Positions 22,328-31,445 of a stretch of DNA of 64,000 nt are shown piece by piece. The notes beneath the pieces are model-generated. The model was not told the DNA's origin and did not search any database. It was given only the letters and a program-made list of their open reading frames with translations. The DNA is from Kalaharituber pfeilii. Lineage: Eukaryota; Ascomycota; Pezizomycetes; Pezizales; Pezizaceae. The DNA lies in assembly GCA_015179045.1 (NCBI GenBank), contig WHUZ01000013.1, forward strand, positions 434,001 to 498,000, written 5' to 3'. Both the position numbers and the translations under genes were made by a program. Every line of letters starts with the position of its first letter. The stretch's first letter is position 1.

Positions 22328-25300
22328 TCAAGTATCCCCCTCTTCATCCCCATTGAGTTCAACACCGCCAATGAAAACAATATCATCACCTGATTCTAGC
22401 GTCGACAACTGCTTCTCAGTAACATTTGGAACCCTCTTGGTTCTTTTAGAGATCACCACATCTAGAGGGCTACCACCACATAATACTTTCATTCCTAAGC
22501 TCCAAGCATCCGTTGCTTCTTTGATTTGAACCGGATTTGCTGCGGTGCCTGCTTTGTTTTGCCGCTTTGATTTAAAAACCATTGCTTCTGAATTGATTAA
22601 AGTTTCAACTAGCAGTTCAATATCCTTACTATCGTCCACCCGGGAATGATGACCCCCGCAGAGAGGTGCTCCTGTACTTCTATTACTTTCTCAGTTTCCA
22701 CCATTATATTAGTGTCTTGAGATTAGTTCATACCTCAATATCGTTCGCTTTGCATTCCGGAATGTCATGATATTCCTTGCAACTGTTCCCAAATGATACT
22801 CCTTGGATTGAATGTTATGTTTTGGATTGTAGCAATCTTTCTGTTCCCGCACCACATACTCATTCATCTCATCAATGCCCATAAACTTTCCAGGTTTCCC
22901 GGACAGATTTAGTAAGATGTTTTCAAGCCATAATCCTCGCATCTCATCACTCCATACAAACCGCCGATCAATTACAAACTCCAGGAGCTCTCTTGCATAC
23001 TTCCACTTTCCGGCACCATGAAAGATAACGCAAAACAGATCCAAGCATTTTTCTAAGCATCCAGTATCCCCTTTTCTCATTGCCGTGAACAAGTCGTAGT
23101 ATATAAAGCAATGTTGGAACATTAGCAGCGTGTTCTCATATCCTAAATCCCGTGCTTTCCAGGCCTCTTTCTCAATCTGTTCATTGCGCCATTTCAGTCC
23201 TCCTCTTTTAGTCCTACTCTCACTTTTACCGCCACGACCTCCACGACCCCCACGACTACGCCCCCTCCCTCTTCCCATTTCTTGAGTATTCATCTGAATT
23301 CTCTTATCTTCCTCCTCCCATTCATCTCTTTTTCTGTCACCAGCCACTCTTGTAGCTTCACTCCGCAATTCCCCAACTTTCCGCATGGGCAGATATTCTT
23401 CTGCTATCTCATCAATCAATGCATTCCAGTCGCTGTTCTTGGAAGCCCATTTTTTCAGGCCATTTAGGCCATCACTTCCCGTTATCTCCACTGCTGCTGC
23501 TAATACCAAACTTTCAAAGGCTCCCATTACCAAACGATGTTGCGCTGAGAAGTCCTTTGCATTCTTGGTCTCCATCAATCGACCTCTTCCTAATAAACCT
23601 GCAAATTTATTGAAGGAACAAGGATCTCTCCCATCCTTACGCCCCATATTGCATTCCAGAACTGCAGAAGTCGCACACATTGTAACATGCAGAATTCCGT
23701 CTATGGTTATGGCCCAATCCATGCGTTGATGTGGATAATCTCTTACCCTAAGTACCTTCACACCATTGGCACGAGAAGTCGACATCAAATCACCTGCTAC
23801 TAAAACTGCACGTCCCTCAAGATCCCGGAGATCCAGACCCGCGGATCGTGCGAACTCCTCTAAAATTTCAGCGTTACCATCTAGGGTAGATTCATCCACC
23901 TCTAGGGTTGGCAACGTCCATATCCTGGCCCTTTTCGGCTCCAAGCAATGCAGTTCCGGCATATTGGGTAGCACAACCTTACTTCCAGCACTACCTCTCA
24001 GGTGTTTCCACAACACTTCTCCCAGAATTCCACGATGGCTTTCTCTCATATATAATTCCAAACCCTCCAAATCAAGCAGCTGGCAAATATCAATATTCTG
24101 ATAGTCTGGACATTCTGCAATTAAACTCGCCTTATCCAACCCTGGTTTCACCTGTATGCCGTCACTGTTCACATCATATGCCAGCTCCTCAGACTTCGAC
24201 ACCTGCTTCTTTGGCTCCCTTAATAATCCACAATTCACATTGTGCACTTTCTCCCATTCCAGCGGCACTTTTGTAGCTTTCTGGACTTCCCATGCCCCCC
24301 TTGCAGTCCAATTCAGAAAAGTGTTGTAATTGCTAACTGTTTGTTCGCCCACCCTCTGGTAAATTGTCATATTGTCCCAGAAGACTCCAAATGGCATTCC
24401 ACTCTTCACTGCAATTTGAAAAGATCGATCACTACTACTCGCACATGCCAGATTTGCCTTCACAATCGTCGGATATGCTATCGAGACCCCTAGTTGATTT
24501 AAAACTCCTACAGCACTCTTTGGTACTCTGCTTGCTGACAGATAGCAACCCATCATTGTCTGAATCCAGTTGCATCGATTGGTTCGAGCATATGTCATTT
24601 GACCAATAACCATTGTTGCTATCAAGCCTTTATTACGGCCTCGTATCTTCTGCTGCTGTTTCACCGCAATTAGCACTCCTGGGCCGTCCTCTTTCTTCTG
24701 GCGTTTGTCCCGGGCCCCTTCCACAGATATTCTGTCTTCCACATCAGTTCCACTATCTTCCGAGGTATCAGACTCTTCCTTTTCCTCAAATTCTCTCATT
24801 TTACGCTTGCGCACAATCACACCCTTTTCCCCCTCCACCAAGCATAGCCTTCGAATAACTCGGAAAAACAAGGGCGCTTTCTCCTACACCAGTTAATTTA
24901 AAATCTTAGCCTCCTATTAAATCTTTTACCTCACTTCTATACAATACTTCTAACACTGTATCTTAAGCAGTTTACTTACCTGAATCATCAGCTCTATTTT
25001 TCGGAAATCAAACTCCTCCGCTTTTTGAGGTGTCAACTCATTGGGTGGTAGACGGAACCCACTGTCCTCGCATAGCTCTCGAATATCGGCATTCAATAAT
25101 CGCAAAAACCATTCTATGATATCCTCTCCCAGCCCTGCTCGGACATCTTGTAGTGCCTGTTCACTGCTGCTGTATTTACCCTCCGGGCTCAATTGACTTT
25201 GACGAAGAATCATCCCTACAACCTGAACAAATTCTCCATCATGACCTAGGAATTTTCCGGACTTCCTCTTAACAGCAAGACTTTGATTGCTCAGAAACGA

Positions 25301-25414
25301 AAGAATGAACTTGCCGGTGGTAGTAAATCCTTTGGCCTTTATTTGTTTTATTACCTCTGGAATTTGCACTCCTTCATCGTCAAGAACTCCTTTCTCTATT
25401 GTGTCGACCGACAT
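22328..25414 (-). CDS. DUF6589-family protein, candidate transposase
   Basis: The model is complement(22328..22679, 22734..24883, 24980..25414), giving 978 residues with no stop. Introns are 54 and 95 bp, GT-AG. I chose ATG at 25,414 (MSVDTIEKG) because the longer frame begins only with a non-ATG codon. Recognisable DUF6589 hallmarks are FWDNMTIYQRV, GDLMSTSRANGVKVLRVRDY followed by RMDWAITIDGILHVTM, GLLGRGRL, and late YYDLFTAMRKGDTGCLEKCL...FHGAGKWKYARELLEF. A Lys/Asp/Glu-rich nuclear-type stretch lies near residues 160-210 and an RGG/GRGR box near 690. The family is widespread in fungi and often found with mobile DNA. The Asp residues in WDN and GD could be catalytic, which is inference. 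It is the only intact gene inside the transposon, so it is the best transposase candidate. Confidence 0.72.
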
Positions 25415-25620
25415 GGCTTCCTGTATATTAAGAGTGAATCGTTTTGCTGTACACAATCCAACTGTTTACAAACATACATACGGACTACATTGCAACCGAA
25501 ACGTTGCATTGCGGTCTTGGCTGAACAAACGCGGGACAAAAGGTTCCAGTCGCTCCTGTGCGTCGCCAAGCGAATAATATTAATTACAAGACGCCAGTCA
25601 GCGTCTGGGCACGAGACTAC

Positions 25621-26167
25621 TAATGAGGTAGTTCTTTACCTGGAACCGGAGCCCATTTCGGAAAAAGTCGATCTTTATTTGGTCATCGTATCTAAGAGTC
25701 GCGGCCGGGGGGGCGAATTTCGTATGGTAGGTGGAACAGTTGTCGTTGCCTTACTTAAGGGCTTTTAGTTTCCTTTCGGCGGTCGTTCTGGTGTCAGGAT
25801 CATCGAAGGCGGCTCTCAAAGCGGTGACAAAGGCAGCATAGTCTGTGAAGGTGACTTGTCCTATGCTTTCATTGAAGTGGGGTTGGAACCATTGCCTAGC
25901 GTTTCCGGACAGGTAGAAGGCAGTGTAGGAGAGTTTCTTGGTGTCACTGTCATAGCGGGATGGGTCAGCATTGAAGACGAGATGTAACTGAGTGACAAAC
26001 TCCTTAAACCTCTCTCTGGTTCCATCAAATGGGGTTAGGTCTGCAACTTTCGGGGCCTTGGAACTTTCCGTTGCTTGGGTACTTCCCTGAGTTACGGTTT
26101 GTGTTGAGATGGCATTGAGTCGTTGCTGGACGCCATAACGGAAGCCTTGGTAATAGTACTTCCACAA
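25621..26167 (-). pseudogene. Gypsy gag, N-terminal part
   Basis: The minus strand reads a retrotransposon gag domain: LTPFDGTRERFKEFVTQL, YTAFYLSGNARQWFQPHF and TALRAAFDDPDTRTTAERKL. It continues (DQIKIDFFRNGLRF) to the DNA transposon border, beyond which the same protein resumes at 15,470. A SINE follows just upstream at 26,207. Confidence 0.9.
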
Positions 26168-26200
26168 GGTTTTGGCTACCTTAGTGGTGCCATGCTCAGG

Positions 26201-26206
<6 letters not shown>

Positions 26207-26235
<29 letters not shown>

Positions 26236-26308
26236 CACATAACCCCGCTTGTAGCACTTGGCCATGGCAGGGTCCCTGGGCAAGCCCTCATAGCCCGGAG
26301 ACAGGCTA
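26207..26308 (-). mobile_element. SINE inserted upstream of gypsy gag
   Basis: Same ~85-bp family as 12,970-13,067 with a long poly(A), flanked by the perfect duplication atgctcaggtatatt (26,192-26,206 and 26,309-26,323). Confidence 0.9.
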
Positions 26309-26585
26309 ATGCTCAGGTATATTAAAGTTTGCCGCAACTCCTTGGATTGCTGAGATCATTCCACTACCATGGGCTGAGCAGATGTAGGATACAAACTCTC
26401 CAGGAGTACCAACGGGAATAGTCGGGGAGTCGTCAGGAACCAGGGGGGTAGTAGTGATGGTGGCGCATAGGGCTCTTCAGGCAGTCGTGATTTGTGCTAC
26501 TATGTCAGGGAGGTTACCGGTTGAGTTGCTGGCGATTCCTGGGGTTCCAGACATAGCAGCGACTGATTGGTGCAACATAACAAAG

Positions 26586-28141
26586 TGTAAAGAATGGGTC
26601 AGGGCTGGGGTCGAGGTACAGGGTAGGTAGCAGGTGCCAGGGAGGCAGCGGAGTTCATGGCGGGTAGGGACAGTCGGCGCTATATGATGTAGAGAGAAAG
26701 AGAGATGTATACAGGGTTACGTACAGCCTGAGTATGGATACAAGTTGTTACATGAGGAGCAGAGAGGGACGTGGGGATGAGCCTCCTTTATAGAGAGCCC
26801 AGGAAGCTTAGCAGAAGAACATTCTAGATACAGGAGAATCAAACGAGCCCAGAAACTTGGCAGAGAAACAAACTAGCACGAGAGAACCTTTGAGCTAATG
26901 CAGGAGAACATTCTGGACGAATCATGGATGCAAGAGAATATTCAGGAACATACGGGCAGCGACCGGAATGCAAGCAGCTGCTGTGCGTAAGGACTCAGGC
27001 AGTGTTCCCAACCGGCCAGGCCTGAAACAGCCCAGGCCGGTCCAGGCCGTCCAGGCCGTCCAGGCCGCCCAGGCTGGTCCAGGCCGCCCATGCTGGTCCA
27101 GGCCGGTCCAGGCCGCCCAGGCCGCCCAGGCTGGTCCAGGCCGGTCCAGGCCGCCCAGGCCGCCCAGGCCGCGGTCCAGGCCATTCAGGCCGCCCAGGCC
27201 GCGGTCCAGGCCATTCAGGCCGTTTAAGCAATTTCAGGGGCAGGAGGGCTGGTTATGAGGCTATTTCAGGGGCCACCTTCAGGTTACTTGGACACGGATT
27301 TAATATGAACCTTTCAATATTTTCGGATAACTATCTAGACTTTTTTTTTTATTGAGCAGCGCTTTTCGCAGGTATTCAGGTAAGTAAATTTGTTTTGTAT
27401 CGCTTGACTATATACTAATTTCTTATTAGTACTGCAGGGAGACAGACATTCCAACCACCGGTTCTGGCGATGATGATTCCTTTAGTATTCTACTATTCTT
27501 CACTCTCCATAGTGCAGTTCAAGTTTTGATCTTGCATCGATGATTCCCTGCAGTCCCATCTGATGCCGATATCGAGTCTTCTGGAATTTGGGTTACAAAA
27601 ATCTGGTGCGACAAAGTTGGATTTGACAGTATGGTGAAGCTGTGCATGGCTAATGGAAAGCGATACTGGCGGTGTAAAATCAGCAAGCAAAATCCTAAAC
27701 ATTAGAGTAGAATTTAGAGTACGTTCTGTATATAGCTACTGTATAACTTAACTCACACTGTAGCCTGAATGGCCTCAATGGCCTGGACCGGCCTGAATGG
27801 CCTGAATGGCCTGGACCGGCCTGGGCGGCCTGGGCCGGCCTGAAACATTCAGGCCGCCTGGGCCGGCGCGGGCGGACCTCACGGCCGGCCTGAATGTTTC
27901 AGGCCGGCCCAGGCCTAGATTTCTATGGCCCAGGCCGGCCAGGCCATACCCTTGGCCTGGCCTGGCCGGCCCGTTGGGAACACTGGACTCAGGGCTGGCG
28001 GCGAGGGTCAGAGCTTTCAGGCACTGCCGCTACGCGGCGGCTCGGCAGAAGTTCAAGCTGTGGCAGAGTCTCGGGGCCTCGGGTCTCGCGCATCACGTGC
28101 GGGAGGAGTATTTCGGCCGTGGTGGAGGTTGGTTCATTATA
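26586..28141 (-). repeat. 5' LTR of the gypsy element, split by a hAT-type MITE
   Basis: Parts 26,586-26,999 and 27,986-28,141 align to the left LTR. The outer end reads TTATA where the other LTR has TTACA, a C to T change of the terminal CA. Confidence 0.9.
27000..27985. mobile_element. Non-autonomous hAT element (986 bp) in the LTR
   Basis: Terminal inverted repeats cagtgttcccaac and gttgggaacactg are flanked by an exact 8-bp duplication gactcagg (26,992-26,999 and 27,986-27,993), the hAT signature. Both subterminal zones (about 27,010-27,240 and 27,765-27,970) are dense arrays of ggcc-containing units such as caggccgcccaggcc, likely transposase-binding repeats. The centre is unrelated AT-rich sequence without a gene. 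Confidence 0.92.
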
Positions 28142-28168
28142 CTCTGCTAAAGTATTGCACTAATCTGA

Positions 28169-28224
28169 TTTTTATTTTTTTTTAAATTATTACTCGCATG
28201 CCACCCTATGGGCTATGGCGAGGT
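28169..28224 (-). mobile_element. Tail-only insertion of LINE family 1
   Basis: Minus strand: ctcgccatagcccataggg, gtggcatgcgagtaat, then A-rich tail. The near-perfect duplication actaatctga/actgatctga flanks it (28,159-28,168 and 28,225-28,234). Confidence 0.82.
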
Positions 28225-28273
28225 ACTGATCTGAGTATTAGGTATACCGTGCGTGATTATAATTGGCACTTAC

Positions 28274-28975
28274 CATGCTTGATGCAATGTAGGAAAGAAA
28301 AAACAATTTCCTAGGGTCGTTCTCCATTGTAGAGGGATCGAATATTAATATTTTTTAAAGAAATTTCTGAACATTATCAGGAAATAACTTCAGTCCTTTG
28401 ATTTTGCTCAACAAATCATCTAGAAACTTCATTGCTTCAGGTGAATAGTCGAACGTTTCACAAACTTTCGCACAGAATTCATTGGAATCTAGCCCATCTA
28501 ACCCGTTGCCCCTTAACTGTTGCTGCAGCTTTTTCAACCTCTGCCACACTTTTTCTTTGCACAAAGGCAAAACGAGTTGGAACAATTCTTCTGCCACTTT
28601 TGCCTTCGCATCTTTATTAACCACATTTTTAATAAAAGATACTATTGAGTTAATATGCGCTTTTTCTGTATCGGTGCATGGAGTATTCTCTGCATAATAT
28701 AAAGCAGGGAATCTCTTGTCACTAATGAAAAGGCCAACTGCAGCGATATCAGATCTCCGGCGGGCAACGAGCAGTAGTGAGATAGCATCCAGAAGAGTAA
28801 GATGCTTTTCAACATCTTCAGGGACAGTCTCCTGCCCAAAGTATGTGTTGAGAGGTCTCAGGTTGTGGTGGTTAAGCTCCTGAATAGATTTGATAGTTGC
28901 AAGAGCATAAAGATTGCAAGCGAAAGTAGACTTCTGATAGAGCTCTTCTGGAGTTGTACCAGCATCTTCAGTCAT
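28274..28975 (-). pseudogene. N-terminal part of the OTT_1508-like deaminase gene
   Basis: The minus strand is open from ATG at 28,975 (MTEDAGTTPEELYQ) for 206 codons to TAA at 28,355, then carries on in the same frame (FDPSTMENDPRKLFFLSYIA) to a GT splice site at 28,274. The segment LTLLDAISLLLVARRRSDIA, then ALYYAENTPCTDTEKAHI, resembles the region that precedes the deaminase domain in fungal OTT_1508-like proteins. The catalytic half is missing here. With the gypsy element and the LINE tail removed, the next minus-strand sequence is the deaminase fragment ending at 9,766. The TAA may be a later lesion. The family assignment for this half rests on pattern similarity only. Confidence 0.55.
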
Positions 28976-29103
28976 TATGACTAAGAGCCCAAGTGAACTA
29001 GTAATAAGAGGATTGATTAAAAGATTGAAATGTGGTGGCTTAGATGCTCTTAGTGTCAAGATGAGACTGACGGTAGGGAAGGACGAGGAGATATTGCGAG
29101 TAT

Positions 29104-29320
29104 TAGTGAGCGGCACGAGCTAGCGCCGGTTAGAGAGTGTTTGCATAGAACGAGTTGGAGGGGATGGCGAGTAGTTGATATATTTTAAGAAGGTATAGAA
29201 AAGGGGAGGGGGGAGAGGGGGAGATATATAGTGGAGCCTCCCTGAGGCAGAAACCAAAAGGACCATCTAGAGGTTTCTGGAATCAGTTTCTAAAAGTAGA
29301 TAGAAATTTCTTTATTTGTT
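29104..29320. other. Lone MITE terminus and unassigned sequence
   Basis: tagtgagcggcacgag at about 29,104-29,120 is one end of the MITE family seen at 18,588. The other end was not found. The remainder is purine-rich with no gene. Confidence 0.5.
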
Positions 29321-29416
29321 AAGCCTATCTCTGGGGTTCGAGGGCTTGCCCAGAGACCCTGCCATGACTTGGTGCTGCAAGTGGGGTTATGTAATGTTAA
29401 AAAAAAAAAAAAAAAA
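29321..29416 (+). mobile_element. SINE copy
   Basis: Diverged plus-strand copy of the ~85-bp SINE (gagggcttgcccagagaccc, then ggggttatgtaatgtt) ending in poly(A). No clear target duplication. Confidence 0.75.
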
Positions 29417-29445
29417 TTTTAGAAGGCATGATATTAGAGCAGGTA

Positions 29446-29535
29446 GTCTCGCGAACCAGATTCTATTCTGCTTAGTAAACTCGCATGGCGTCGCCTCACA
29501 AGCAAATATTAACTAGTCAGCATCTGGGCATGAGA
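29446..29535. mobile_element. Deletion derivative of the DUF6589 transposon
   Basis: A ~90-bp unit whose left side (ctattctgcttagtaaactc) matches the first ~60 bp of the transposon at 15,471 (ctattctgcttagtaagctc) and whose right side (cagcatctgggcatgagaac) matches its right end (cagcgtctgggcacgagac). It looks like an internal deletion derivative mobilised by the same transposase. Confidence 0.7.
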
Positions 29536-30058
29536 ACTAGTCTCGTGCCCAGCCGCTACATACATGTCGCAACATGAAAAAAATAATACAGTTTTCCCTT
29601 GCTATACCGGATCTGTAAAATCCGGCCTTTTTCGTCCGGTATAGCAAGGTTCCGTTTAGAATAAAATGCTTGGCAGAACAGAATAGGGATGGGCAGGAAA
29701 ATTAATGTAATTGGGAACAACGACAGCCTAATTTTATTATGTAATGTTAAGTTTAGTAAGCATCTGAAAGGTGAATGCAATGTGGGATAGCCAAGATTGG
29801 ACGTATCAGTGTTAGTGTATCCGGTATAGCAAATATTCTTTGTATGGAGACAGGGGGGTAAGTGCCTGGCAATTCCTGTCCGGTCCGGTATTCTTAGTGC
29901 GTCCGGTATAGCAAGAGGGTTTTGTATGGGAGCGGTATGTAGCCACCTGAGAGAATCCGGTATAGCAAGGTTTCCGGTACAACGAGGTCCGGTATAGCAA
30001 GGGAAAACTGTAATACGTAAATCACGTGCACGCCGTAGCGGCCGGGCACGAGACTAGT
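29536..30058. mobile_element. MITE with TIR agtctcgtgccc, hosting a pogo-like MITE
   Basis: Ends are inverted copies of ctagtctcgtgccc, followed by cagccgctac on the left and its near-complement gtagcggccg on the right. Nearly all of the interior is the separate TA-flanked MITE at 29,589-30,010. Confidence 0.65.
29589..30010 (+). mobile_element. pogo/Tigger-like MITE, copy 1 (422 bp)
   Basis: Terminal inverted repeats cagttttcccttgctatacc with TA duplications (29,587-29,588 and 30,011-30,012). Internal ggtatagcaag motifs repeat near both ends. No coding capacity. Confidence 0.88.
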
Positions 30059-30093
30059 ACGGGACTATAGAACAGGATGGGATGATAAAGGTA

Positions 30094-30734
30094 TGGTGCC
30101 GGAAGTTAATAATCAACATGAAATTTGCGACACAACCAACGCAACGCAAAACCTATCAGCAACCACAACCTGATATGAACTAAGGTAGAAATATTAAAAA
30201 TATATACTATTTGAGACGCTCTATCATTCTATGATATTTTCATGGCAAAATCTTTATTCGTTGTAAAACTGAAAAGGTTCAAAGTTTTTTTACTTTCTTA
30301 GGAAATGTAGCAAATGTTACATGCCAAGCCCCATACAAATGGATTAGTCATCAAAGGGTTCCCCGCCGGTGACTTATGATATACTGTATATACATGATTT
30401 TTGAAGGCCTCTGTTCCATATTGATGACCATCCTTATATGCCTGCATAATATGAAGACACTTATTATAATAACGCCAAATAGCGATGTCTGAAATAGAAA
30501 AAAGAGCTTTGGGTATAGTTTCTCGTAGACCTGCAATAGACTCTGGAAAAACCTTCTATGAGTGGTGCGAGCGTGGGCAGCTGTAGACGTAAAGCGAGTG
30601 TGTAATGCGACCGTGTAAAGTGACCGTGGCTGAAGGGTGCGCGATTGCTCAAGCAGCAAAATGACACATATGGTGCTGCTTACTAATGCTGGCCGGGAAT
30701 GTTACAACATGTTGATTATTAACTTCCGGCACCA
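30094..30734. mobile_element. MITE, 641 bp, with perfect 27-bp TIRs
   Basis: Ends tggtgccggaagttaataat and its exact complement continue to 27 bp, flanked by TA (30,092-30,093 and 30,735-30,736). Tc1/mariner-type by target site. The interior has no recognisable gene. Confidence 0.85.
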
Positions 30735-30736
30735 TA

Positions 30737-31443
30737 GTGAGATTAGGAGATTGTAGGAGCAGTACTGTCACAGCCCACCTACGCACGCATCGATATCATC
30801 CTTTTCCGCAGCCGACAAGTCAAGCCGAGCCGACGTGCCAAGCTGGAAGGTGAGACCTTACTAATAGCCGACTCGGAAAGGCTTGACAAGCCGTCCCGGT
30901 CCGGTTGATTAGCCCTCTGACAGCTCATTGATATGCCTTCCAATATTAGCATCACTATTGCCGCTCTTGCATTTCGGATTCTCTTTCTCATATCGTTATA
31001 GTCCTGTATTCCTTTCTATGTCAATTTCCAAGCATATAAGGGCCCCAGGTCCGCCTCTGTAGATAGCTCTTCTTCTCCTTGTCCGTTGTCTTGTTGATTA
31101 ATAGACCCGCCTGGTTTCTCATACTCCTCCGCCGCTGCCATTACCATAGTCTGTGACCCCTAGCCGCTGAACCGCCGCAGCCGCCGCCACCGCCGCCGTA
31201 GTCCTCGACCCATAGCCGCCGCACCGCCGCTGATACCCAAGCTGACCGTACCCCTTGGCAATACCTCCGCCCAAGACCCCCGTCGACGTTACAAGTACTG
31301 GTTACGAGACTACTCAAACACAATGCTTGCATGTTCCTAGTTAGAATCAATTACGCAATGGGTGTTGCGCACTGTCGAAAGCCGAGCAAAATTCTCGACT
31401 CCCCGCCCCCCATTCACGATACCATTTTTCCAGATTTTGCAAA
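30737..31443. other. No gene recognised; GCC-rich stretch
   Basis: 31,130-31,260 is dominated by gccgcc-type triplets on a background of short open frames. Nothing supports a gene. Confidence 0.4.
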
Positions 31444-31445
31444 TA

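Larger units (their letters stand above)
15471..25620. mobile_element. ~10-kb TIR DNA transposon carrying DUF6589 and RecQ-like genes
   Basis: The segment interrupts the gypsy gag frame. The ten bases aatgaggtag occur on both sides (15,461-15,470 and 25,622-25,631). The ends form an inverted repeat: tctcatgcccagac on the left, gtctgggcacgaga on the right. The exact TSD/TIR border is ambiguous by a few bases. Inside lie a broken plus-strand gene (15,838-17,982), a MITE (18,588-18,969), a RecQ-like helicase (19,513-22,303, plus) and an intact three-exon DUF6589 gene (22,328-25,414, minus), the last two convergent. Related deletion derivatives occur at 29,446-29,535 and probably 49,578-49,632. 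Confidence 0.82.
10523..28141 (-). mobile_element. Ty3/gypsy chromovirus LTR retrotransposon with nested insertions
   Basis: Two long terminal repeats (10,523-11,075 and 26,586-28,141) bracket gag, protease, reverse transcriptase, RNase H, integrase and chromodomain in gypsy order on the minus strand. The 5-bp target duplication ctctg is present at 10,518-10,522 and 28,142-28,146. After removing a ~10-kb DNA transposon, two ~100-bp SINEs and a ~1-kb hAT-type MITE, the element would be about 6.4 kb, normal for a chromovirus. Many stops break the coding region, so it is inactive. Confidence 0.93.

Noticed and set aside
22709..24871. Plus-strand open frames opposite the DUF6589 gene (for example 23,282-24,896)
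   Set aside because: They are shadows of the intact minus-strand gene and show Ser/Leu/Pro-rich composition.
26942..27258. Overlapping GC-rich open frames translating as Pro/Gly/Trp repeats
   Set aside because: They are the ggcc arrays of the hAT-type MITE read through; three frames on both strands are open simultaneously.
31141..31350. Gly-rich minus-strand open frame
   Set aside because: Consists of gcc-type triplet repeats with no domain or gene context.
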